DNA of 64,000 nt, from positions 100,452 through 164,451 of the forward strand of contig JACPPA010000014.1 in assembly GCA_016191285.1 (NCBI GenBank), written 5' to 3'. The DNA comes from Gammaproteobacteria bacterium (lineage in GTDB: Bacteria > Pseudomonadota > Gammaproteobacteria > Ga0077536). How positions within the stretch are numbered: the first letter of the stretch is position 1; each line of letters opens with the position of its first letter. This document shows positions 35,172-42,568 of this stretch, piece after piece. The position numbers were made by a program, and so were the translations under genes. The notes beneath the pieces are model-generated. The model was not told the DNA's origin and did no database searches. It saw only the letters and a list, made by a program, of their open reading frames with translations.

Positions 35172-36266
35172 ATGACTCCCCTCGATCGCTATCGACAAGA
35201 ACTCGCGCGTCCCGATTTCAGTGTGGATCCGGTCCAAGCCGCGGCGATGTCGCGGCTCGACGCAATCTACGCTGGGCTACTCGCCTACGACGCGCCCGCA
35301 CGTCCGCGCTTTTTTAAGCGTTGGCGTGCGGCGGCGGCCCGCGCCCCGCTGCGCGGGCTCTATCTATGGGGAGGCGTTGGACGTGGGAAGACCTTCATGG
35401 TCGATATTTTCTTTGACTGCCTGCCGGAGGGGAGCGCGCGTCGCGTTCATTTCCATAGTTTTATGCGGAGTGTTCATGCGGAATTAAAAGAAATTCGGGG
35501 CGTGCAGAATCCGCTGAAACACGTGGTCGCGGGCTGGGCAGAAGGGCTCCGAATCCTCTGTCTCGACGAATTCCACGTGGTCGACATCACCGATGCCATG
35601 CTGCTTTCACAATTGCTATCTGCGATGTTCGAACGCGGGATCAGTTTGGTGACCACCTCGAATGAAGCACCCGACGCTTTATATCGAGGCGGCTTGCAAC
35701 GCGAACGCTTTTTGCCGGCGGTTGCGTTACTCAAAGCGCATCTCGATGTTTTCGAGTTCTCGAGCATGGTCGATTATCGACTGCGTACGCTAACGCAGGC
35801 AGCAACCTACTATCACCCGCAAAGCCGTGAGACTGAGCAAGCGCTGGCGCGACAATTCGCGGCGCTGGCGCATGGGACACTTCAAAGTTCCGAACCCGTT
35901 ACGATCGAAGGCCGCGCGATCCCGGTCAGGACGCAAGCCGAGGGCGTGGTGTGGTTCGATTTCGACGAACTTTGCGGCGGCCCACGCGCCGCCGCCGATT
36001 ACATCGAAATCGCCTGTTGTTTTCACACCGTCGTGGTGTCGGGGATCCCCCTGTTCAGTGACGATCAAAACGACGCCGCGCGGCGCTTCGTTAATTTAGT
36101 GGATGAGTTCTACGACAGCGGCGTCAATCTGCTGGTATCCGCCGCCGCAGGGCCGACGGGTCTTTATCGCGGCACCCGACTCCGCCAACCCTTTCAACGC
36201 ACCGTTAGCCGTTTGATCGAAATGCAGTCCGAGGAATACCTCGCTAAACCTCATGTCAGCCCCTGA
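35172..36266 (+). CDS. zapE: Cell division protein ZapE (AFG1-like ATPase)
   Basis: The AAA-type ATPase of about 364 residues has Walker A GGVGRGKTFMVD and Walker B LCLDEFHVVD, and the family ending RQPFQRTVSRLIEMQSEEYL. ZapE binds FtsZ and is needed for division under stress. The start MTPLDRYRQEL at 35172 matches the family N-terminus; ATG at 35100 is an upstream alternative. No ribosome site is strong. Confidence 0.93.
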   Translation: MTPLDRYRQELARPDFSVDPVQAAAMSRLDAIYAGLLAYDAPARPRFFKRWRAAAARAPLRGLYLWGGVGRGKTFMVDIFFDCLPEGSARRVHFHSFMRSVHAELKEIRGVQNPLKHVVAGWAEGLRILCLDEFHVVDITDAMLLSQLLSAMFERGISLVTTSNEAPDALYRGGLQRERFLPAVALLKAHLDVFEFSSMVDYRLRTLTQAATYYHPQSRETEQALARQFAALAHGTLQSSEPVTIEGRAIPVRTQAEGVVWFDFDELCGGPRAAADYIEIACCFHTVVVSGIPLFSDDQNDAARRFVNLVDEFYDSGVNLLVSAAAGPTGLYRGTRLRQPFQRTVSRLIEMQSEEYLAKPHVSP

Positions 36267-36303
36267 AGATTAATCTTCATTTATAACAAGTTATAGAATT
36301 ATC

Positions 36304-36331
36304 TTGACAAAGATAATTACTAAACTATCCT
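36304..36331 (+). promoter_or_regulatory. Sigma70-type promoter ahead of a candidate small RNA
   Basis: TTGACA (36304-36309) and TATCCT (36326-36331) are separated by 16 bp in an AT-rich stretch just after zapE. Transcription would start near 36338, and no recognised gene follows on this strand before the terminator at 36505-36531. Confidence 0.55.
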
Positions 36332-36337
36332 AATCCC

Positions 36338-36531
36338 ATAACGTTCATGAATATTTCAACTGCAGGCCCGAATACGATGGGCCGGAAGAAGCGAGGAAGA
36401 ATTCTTGACCGAGGCCGTGCATCGTTGCCGCGCCGTGGGTCAACACGACCTCCGTGGGTGAGTAAGACAGGCACGTCCTGTCACCAGCGTATTGGGGCTG
36501 TTTCGGCAGCCCTTTTTTTTGGTCACCGCAG
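36338..36531 (+). ncRNA. Candidate small RNA of about 195 nt
   Basis: The region between a sigma70-type promoter and a perfect intrinsic terminator contains no recognised protein. One small frame starts at ATG 36347 but runs through the terminator. An internal hairpin GACAGG-CACGT-CCTGTC is visible before the terminator. I see no match to 6S, SRP, RNase P, tmRNA or the common riboswitches. It could alternatively be a leader or the 3' UTR of zapE. Confidence 0.4.
36505..36531 (+). terminator. Intrinsic terminator GGGCTG-TTTCGG-CAGCCC-T8
   Basis: A perfect six-pair GC-rich stem with an UUCGG-like loop is followed by eight Ts on the plus strand. This is the clearest factor-independent terminator in the window. 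It ends the candidate small RNA or zapE readthrough; it does not serve the leftward gene beyond, which would see As. Confidence 0.85.
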
Positions 36532-36560
36532 CCCGTATTCGGGTCACCTTACAAGTCCTT

Positions 36561-37826
36561 TTATCGCGCTTGCGATCGCGGTGCCGGATGGCGCGCTTCA
36601 AGGATCCGATGAATTCGTCCCGCTAGGGCCTGGTGATCGACCGCCGAGTCGCGCCGGAGTACGTTCGACATCAACGCGACGATGTAGTGTAAGCGTCGCG
36701 CACTCGGCGACTCGATAATCGCAACCGAATTCATGAAATTCTCCACATTGCCCTGATATGGCCGACACACAAATCCCGGTTCGGGCGCGCATTTAAAAAA
36801 CGAGCCACTCTTGAAATACACCGCCGAATCAAATAGCGCGGGTGATGAGGCATAGCGGATCCGGCGTTCAGTGACATACAGCAGGCGTTTGATCTCGCGC
36901 GACGAAAATTCATCCACGATGCGGCCTTGCTCGAGGCGCAGCATGTATTGCATCAGTGCACGCACGGTCGCATAGCTACTGGTGCCCGACACTCTTTGTT
37001 TTCCTACGTGAGTGAAAAAACTTCCCTGCCGCAGCTGTGTGAGATCAAAGCCATTACGCGTTACCGGCGCTTCCACGAATTCGGCCAGGGCCTTGGACAA
37101 CGTTGCGCGCGGGGTATTTTTGAAATAGGCCGTAGCACGCGCCGCGTCCACCGGATAATCCAGCCCGAAAGCTTTTAACAGCATGCCGTGTTCCATCACG
37201 GTACCGGCGGCGGAATTCGAACTTGCCGACAGCATCCAGTCGAGATTTTCGAACAAGGTTCCTTCGTCGCCGGGCGCTAGCGGCCGCCGAATTAGTTTCT
37301 CGGTCGCACGGTCCCAGTGCCGCACCGTGTGTGAATCGGAAATCACGAATTGGTCGGCGACGATGTGCGTATCGCGCAGGATCTGCCAGCGTTTATCGAG
37401 ATCATTCGGATACAGATCAGCAAGCGCCTGAAAAACGCCGAGCACTACCATTAATTTGCCGACGCTCCCCGGATTACGGCTGACATTGCCGTTGATCTCG
37501 GCATAGGTGGGTGCGGCGAGATCGCTCAAATCCAGAACCGCGATCGCATAACGATCCGCCAAGCCACCGAGTAAACCGCCGATTTGCGCTGTGAATACCG
37601 GATCTGGCGTGGGCAGCTCGAGGTTTTTTGCGTTCAACAAGCGCAGGTCGACTTGTTCGCGATTTAAGAGCGCGCCAGCGGGTTGCTTGATCCCAGGACG
37701 TTCGCCCACCTGGACCCGGCGCGCTTCCTCCAGCCGCCCGATGCCGGTGATGGCGTAACTATCCAGGGGATAGGCGTTTGCGTGCAGCATTGCGCCGAGC
37801 ACTAGAAAGTAGAGTACACATAGCAA
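36561..37826 (-). CDS. Class A beta-lactamase-fold serine hydrolase, exported
   Basis: The protein has the penicillin-recognising fold: active-site Ser and Lys in GSVGK, an SSN triad (LSASSNSAA), and KSG in FKSGSFF. A hydrophobic leader (LLCVLYFLVLGAMLHANA) marks export. The open frame continues to 38036, but residues upstream of the leader (SSFRRKPES and following) are encoded by repeat palindromes at 37866-37950, so the true start is probably near the leader. TTG at 37826 is the only in-frame candidate there and has no good ribosome site. It might be a beta-lactamase, a DD-peptidase-like enzyme or another hydrolase. Confidence 0.75.
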   Translation of the reverse strand: MLCVLYFLVLGAMLHANAYPLDSYAITGIGRLEEARRVQVGERPGIKQPAGALLNREQVDLRLLNAKNLELPTPDPVFTAQIGGLLGGLADRYAIAVLDLSDLAAPTYAEINGNVSRNPGSVGKLMVVLGVFQALADLYPNDLDKRWQILRDTHIVADQFVISDSHTVRHWDRATEKLIRRPLAPGDEGTLFENLDWMLSASSNSAAGTVMEHGMLLKAFGLDYPVDAARATAYFKNTPRATLSKALAEFVEAPVTRNGFDLTQLRQGSFFTHVGKQRVSGTSSYATVRALMQYMLRLEQGRIVDEFSSREIKRLLYVTERRIRYASSPALFDSAVYFKSGSFFKCAPEPGFVCRPYQGNVENFMNSVAIIESPSARRLHYIVALMSNVLRRDSAVDHQALAGRIHRILEARHPAPRSQAR

Positions 37827-37865
37827 CCGCGTCGCGACGCGCGTTGGACCATCAGGAATGCACTG

Positions 37866-37950
37866 CCGTCCCGGCGTGATCCCGGCTTTCGCCGGGAGGG
37901 ACCCGGTCGAATAACTGGAATTCCCGGATTCCGGCTTGCGCCGGAATGAC
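37866..37950. repeat. Paired dispersed palindromes (CCCGGCTTTCGCCGGG and ATTCCGGCTTGCGCCGGAAT)
   Basis: Two palindromes sit close together: CCCGGCTTTCGCCGGG near 37880-37897 and ATTCCGGCTTGCGCCGGAAT near 37928-37949. They belong to the widespread class of intergenic repeats that translate as SFRRKPES. They overlap the 5' extension of the adjacent hydrolase frame, which argues that this extension is not coding. Confidence 0.75.
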
Positions 37951-38068
37951 GATGGGTTAAGGCCTATCACCTGTGGGGTGGTCGGCATTTCCGCTTCGCT
38001 ATTTAGCGAAGTCACGAGGAGCAATCGATAACTCATGCTGCGTGGTCAATGTCCTGCGGGTAAATCGA

Positions 38069-41000
38069 TCATGGCGCGGTCGCGCTCGTTTCCGGTAGTG
38101 CGTTTAAGTCAACCACGCTTTCGACCTTCGTTGCCGTCGGGGCATCCATCGTCTGCAAATACGCGGTGCCGCGCGCGCGATCGTTATCGAGAAAGGGGCG
38201 AATTTGAAACAGGCGGAGTTGGCCCTTTAAGAATCCGAACTCGATATCCGCGGGTGCGGGCCGCCCGCTCGCGTCGAGTACCGGTGGAAATTTAGTAGGC
38301 AACTCGCGCGCCAGGGTTACGAGTTGTTCGGCCTCGGCGGGTTGCAAGAGAGTGTCGTTGCCGCTGGCGGCGAGTTTAGAAATACCGCCGCGATTGGCAA
38401 TTTGTCGTCGCACTGGTGCGGTCGCTTGAGCGAGTAATCGGATCGCGCCCGTGTTGACGTTGAGGCGCAGCGATTCCGCGGACTGGCCATCAACCGCACC
38501 GCCGACGCCTTCGTTCAGCGCGACCGATAACCAATCCGCGCTGCCGGTGTCGATATCGTGCGTGACGAGCACGCCAGATTTGTCGTTATCGACGCTTTGT
38601 AGCAGCAACACCGCGGGATAAACGTGTTCGGGCGAATCCATCAATGATTGGCGCCAAGCGAACGACCGCGCGCTAAATGGAGATGCCCAGACTTCCGCGA
38701 TCGCTTTAAAAATATTGTCGAACCCGACCACGTTCGGCAGCGTCAGATTCAATCCTGCACCGGTGAATCCGGCGAGATCTTCGACGTTGGTGTCGCTGCG
38801 GACGAACACGCCAAAACTGCCGTCGGGGCCAAACATCTCGCGCATCTTCGCGCTCAGTGCCTCTCGGAAAGCAGCACCTGGATCGGCGTGCGTGATCCAA
38901 TTGTGTAAGCGCGCGCGGAACGCTTCAGTTCCGGTTCGACGGGTAGCATCAGCGGCCGGCAGCGCCGCGAGGCGCGCATATTCGTGCTGCATCCAGGTGA
39001 AAACCGTGGTGTCGGTATCCGGCATCGGCTGCTCGAGCAGTGCGCGGAACATCCCGAACGGGATGGCAAGACCATTCGCCACGGCGTCCGGAAAGTGCGC
39101 TTTTAATTCTCCAAGCTTCGCGGCTTTGGGACCGACCACGCGACCCGAGTCGGTCGCGCGCAGTTCGGTTAGTGGAATAAACCGCCGGACATCCAGCGCG
39201 AGTTTGGCGAGATCGACCTTGATCACGGTTTGCGCGACGTTCGAGATATCGCTTGCGAAAATGTTCGCGAATTCATCATTCATGTCAGCCAAACGGACGG
39301 AGCCGGCAGGACTTACGGCAAGGACCACCTCGTTTCCATCGTGCCGCTTGAGGGTGTCGAGCAGACCTTCATCGATAACGACGTTGGGGATCCCGAGATT
39401 GCGCGCCAACAGTTGGACATGCGACAGCGGATTACCTTCCCCGGCGGTAATGATCCCCGCGATCGGCGGCAATTCAGCGATGGTCTCGGCCAGCACATAG
39501 ATCCCCTCGCGCTCGACGGTCTCCGGCATACTCTGGGTAACTACATGTAAATGCCCACGCGCAAGTCCAGGATTCAGGGCGCGTAAGCGACTGCCTGCGT
39601 CGGCGCCGAATAATTCGTTACGCACGCCACGCAGCCGATTCGCATCGCGCACTAAAGCATCCACCTGGGCTGCGTAAAAGAATAACGGGCTAGCGCGCAG
39701 TGCATCTTGAATGAACAACCCTGCCTTCGGCTCGACGATCGTTAAACGTTCCATTGCGCTCCCAAATAGGAACCGATAATTCTGCGTCGCCCAGTTTGCG
39801 ACCAGCGCTAAATAATCGACCGCTTTTTTGTAGCTCACGCTGTCGGTAGTCGTGTCGCCGAGTAGGGTTCGTTCGGCGCGGATGACGGCGCGCTGGCGTG
39901 GCGAGAGAAGTCCGACGCCGTAGAGCGCGTCACTCGCAACGACCAAGTCGTCCAGTTGCGCACGCCGGGAACGCTTGGCCTGGCCGACCTTTAACTCGCT
40001 CTGCAGCGCGAAGTATTCCGCTTCCAGCATCAAACTCGCGTCCAATACTTGCAGACGCAGCGTTGCGGATGGCGTGGAAGTCAGCGCGTCACGTAGCGTA
40101 GCGAGTAGTTCGGCGTAGCCGTGCGCGCGCGCCTCCGCGCTCGGTAATGGAGTCGTCCACAACGCCGTGCGATCTTTTATCGCGGTGGTCAAACTCGCGG
40201 ACGGCGGAAACTTGGCCGCCAAGGCCGTCAGTGTTAATCCCGTATCGCGCGTAAACACCTCGTCGATGGCGGTGGCGAGCTGAAAATAATCGCCACGGGC
40301 CTCGGCACTCGCGTGTGCGGTCGCGTATTGGCGAACGGCATCGGCATCTTGCCGCGCCAGATGGCCATGAATTTTATTGCGTAGGGGTTTGAAGCCGGGA
40401 TCGCGATCGGACAGTGCTGCGGATGCTTGTCGAATCCCGCGAATTGAGGGCGTCTCTCGACCATGGGGCAGTGCCGCGACCGCGGTGCGCAGCATCAAGT
40501 AGCGTGGTCCGCTGTAGGCGGGTTCCACCGCCATCCGCAACAACAACTCGCGGGCGCCGCGACGCTCGTCTTCTTCTTGAAAGGTACCGCGATAATAGCG
40601 CGCGCCGCGCAGAATCCAACCGTCGTCAATTCGAATCAGGAACTGCTCGATGAGCAGTTGTGGCAACAAATCCGAGTTCGGCGCGCTAGTGACCACCACG
40701 TCTGGATCGAGATCGGCGAGAAAATTCGCCACCGTAAACCCGGCGGCGCGGAGTTTCGTCGTTTGCGCCGACCATTGACCATGCTGATTGCCACCGCCAT
40801 GGGATTCGCAAGCGCCGGGCGTGGGCAGTAGTACGGCGCCATCCTTACAGTACCAGCGGATTTGATCGAATGGGCCGAGCTGCGTCGTTTTCATCGTCGC
40901 GACCCAGTCGCGCCAGGCGTCGGCACTTGGCGGCGCGGCGTCGACCACGCCGCTCGTGGTGATTAGCGCCAGACTGAGCCATGCGCCAACAACCTTTTTA

Positions 41001-41101
41001 ACGCGATTTGGTGAGCGCCGCACGGAAGTTCTGAAACGCAGCCCGCCAATCAACTTTATTCTCGGAAAATTAAAATACATAATCGAACGCCACGACTGCA
41101 T
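38069..41101 (-). CDS. Exported PEP-synthase/glucan-water-dikinase-like protein with permuted domains
   Basis: The 1010-residue protein has a basic N-terminus and a hydrophobic segment at about 36-55 ending VVDAA, like a signal peptide. A long helical region of unknown type follows to about 520. A mobile phosphohistidine domain has His561 in EGNPLSHVQLLARN. A C-terminal ATP-grasp domain (about 640-985) has VVGPKAAKLGEL, VRSDTNVEDLAGFTGAGL, ALNEGVGGAVDG, DIEFGF and QIRPF. PEP synthase has ATP-grasp first; the order here, and the NVEDLAG..GAGL..PNV pattern, fit plant-type glucan water dikinase. Catalytic residues look intact. A dikinase in the periplasm would lack ATP, so either it is not exported or it acts unusually. 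CAGGA precedes the ATG at 41101. Confidence 0.8.
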   Translation of the reverse strand: MQSWRSIMYFNFPRIKLIGGLRFRTSVRRSPNRVKKVVGAWLSLALITTSGVVDAAPPSADAWRDWVATMKTTQLGPFDQIRWYCKDGAVLLPTPGACESHGGGNQHGQWSAQTTKLRAAGFTVANFLADLDPDVVVTSAPNSDLLPQLLIEQFLIRIDDGWILRGARYYRGTFQEEDERRGARELLLRMAVEPAYSGPRYLMLRTAVAALPHGRETPSIRGIRQASAALSDRDPGFKPLRNKIHGHLARQDADAVRQYATAHASAEARGDYFQLATAIDEVFTRDTGLTLTALAAKFPPSASLTTAIKDRTALWTTPLPSAEARAHGYAELLATLRDALTSTPSATLRLQVLDASLMLEAEYFALQSELKVGQAKRSRRAQLDDLVVASDALYGVGLLSPRQRAVIRAERTLLGDTTTDSVSYKKAVDYLALVANWATQNYRFLFGSAMERLTIVEPKAGLFIQDALRASPLFFYAAQVDALVRDANRLRGVRNELFGADAGSRLRALNPGLARGHLHVVTQSMPETVEREGIYVLAETIAELPPIAGIITAGEGNPLSHVQLLARNLGIPNVVIDEGLLDTLKRHDGNEVVLAVSPAGSVRLADMNDEFANIFASDISNVAQTVIKVDLAKLALDVRRFIPLTELRATDSGRVVGPKAAKLGELKAHFPDAVANGLAIPFGMFRALLEQPMPDTDTTVFTWMQHEYARLAALPAADATRRTGTEAFRARLHNWITHADPGAAFREALSAKMREMFGPDGSFGVFVRSDTNVEDLAGFTGAGLNLTLPNVVGFDNIFKAIAEVWASPFSARSFAWRQSLMDSPEHVYPAVLLLQSVDNDKSGVLVTHDIDTGSADWLSVALNEGVGGAVDGQSAESLRLNVNTGAIRLLAQATAPVRRQIANRGGISKLAASGNDTLLQPAEAEQLVTLARELPTKFPPVLDASGRPAPADIEFGFLKGQLRLFQIRPFLDNDRARGTAYLQTMDAPTATKVESVVDLNALPETSATAP

Positions 41102-41187
41102 GGTCCTGAAATTAATTGATTCCCCGTGAGCGCATCCTCTTGGCCGCGACCATACACCGAATGAACGATGACCAGTACGCCTAGCAC

Positions 41188-42465
41188 ATGAAGATCATCC
41201 TGGTCGACGACTCGAAGGAATTCATGGCGCTAACCCGACGCATGCTGGCGAAAGCGATGCCGGACGTTGAAGTCACCGAGTACGACCCCGAACAGCAAGG
41301 GGAACCGGGCGACGACTTCGATTGGTCGATCTACGATGTTTTGCTCCTCGACTACCAACTTGGGACTCACTATACCGGGCTCGATTGGCTGATCGCATAC
41401 CGCGACTCGGTAGGCTTTCCGCCCACGATCCTGATGACCGGAGTCGGCGACGAATACGTCGCCGCCAAGGCCATCAAGCTCGGCGCTGCAGAATTTGTCC
41501 GTAAAGCCGATTTAACGGTCGAGCGCCTGGCGGCGCTAGTCCAGGAAGTCGCCCACGAGCGACGCGCGCAACAAACCCAAGTCGAGCCCGCCGCGAGTCC
41601 TAAGCTTGAACGTGATGCGCGCATTCTCGACACGATCCGTCCCGCCGGCAACCGTCCACCCGACGGCAAACCGATTGGCTACCGCTTCGTGCGCCTGATT
41701 GGCCAAGGCGCGACCTCGCGGGTTTATCTGGCTGAACGTGCGAATGATCGCATGACGCTGGTGTTGAAAGTGATCGATGTCGCGGGCGCGCGCGATCCCC
41801 AAGTATTGCCGCGCTTCGCGCGCGAAGCAACGCTGATCTCGCGCGTTAACAGCCCCTACATCGTGCATTTTCTGGATCACGGATTTACCGAGCATTACGG
41901 CTATATCGCGATGGAATTTTTCACGCGCGGGGATTTGAAACAACGCATCGAACATGGCGTAACCACCGCCGACGCGATCAATTACGCGCTGCATATCGCG
42001 TATGGCCTGCGCGCCATCCACACGCTCGGGATCGTGCATCGCGACCTAAAGCCGGGGAACATCATGTTTCGCTCGGACGACAGCTTGGCGCTCGCCGATT
42101 TCGGTATCTCGAAGCGCCTGGACGATACCACTGAATTAACCAAACAAGGCAGCGTGCTCGGAACGCCAAACTACATCAGTCCGGAACAAGCCTTGGCGAC
42201 GACGGTCGATCAACGCTCGGATCTGTACAGCACCGGGGTTATTTTCTATGAGATGCTAACCGGCCGGAAACCGTATCGCGCGGAAAACGCACCTGCGCTG
42301 GTCTATCAGCATGTGCACGCTGAGATTCCCCGGCTACCCGAAAAATTGCGTGACTTTCAGCCGGTCGTTGATCGCTTGCTCGCAAAATCGGCCGCTGACC
42401 GCTGCGCGACGGCGGATGAACTAATCGACGCGTTAAGCGCGCTCAACGGTCAACCTTCCGGCTGA
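41188..42465 (+). CDS. Response regulator receiver domain fused to Ser/Thr protein kinase
   Basis: The 425-residue protein begins with a CheY-like receiver (VDDSKEF acidic pair, phospho-Asp in LLLDYQL, Lys in FVRKADLT). After a linker to about 160 comes a Hanks-type kinase: glycine loop IGQGATSRVY, Lys in VLKVID, catalytic loop HRDLKPGN, DFG in LADFGISK, and SPEQA. Kinase residues appear complete. Such a fusion would let a histidine kinase control Ser/Thr phosphorylation. It is divergent from the dikinase gene and lies upstream of lon. No partner histidine kinase is in the window. Confidence 0.9.
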   Translation: MKIILVDDSKEFMALTRRMLAKAMPDVEVTEYDPEQQGEPGDDFDWSIYDVLLLDYQLGTHYTGLDWLIAYRDSVGFPPTILMTGVGDEYVAAKAIKLGAAEFVRKADLTVERLAALVQEVAHERRAQQTQVEPAASPKLERDARILDTIRPAGNRPPDGKPIGYRFVRLIGQGATSRVYLAERANDRMTLVLKVIDVAGARDPQVLPRFAREATLISRVNSPYIVHFLDHGFTEHYGYIAMEFFTRGDLKQRIEHGVTTADAINYALHIAYGLRAIHTLGIVHRDLKPGNIMFRSDDSLALADFGISKRLDDTTELTKQGSVLGTPNYISPEQALATTVDQRSDLYSTGVIFYEMLTGRKPYRAENAPALVYQHVHAEIPRLPEKLRDFQPVVDRLLAKSAADRCATADELIDALSALNGQPSG

Positions 42466-42568
42466 GCGACGCCGTGGGTTGAAATTCGACCGTCTCCGCC
42501 ACATATAAACCCCCATGAACGCGGTGCCGCCGGCTGGGGTATCGGATGAATAAAAGGGTTGAACCAGA

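Noticed and set aside
36338..36531. 6S RNA, SRP RNA or known riboswitch
   Set aside because: None of the conserved sequence blocks I know of these RNAs could be found in the stretch.
37866..37960. Possible CRISPR-like repeats
   Set aside because: Only two non-identical palindromes occur, without regular spacers; they fit dispersed intergenic repeats.
38069..41101. Ordinary phosphoenolpyruvate synthase
   Set aside because: Domain order is reversed, the C-terminal PEP-binding barrel is missing and a signal-like N-terminus is present.
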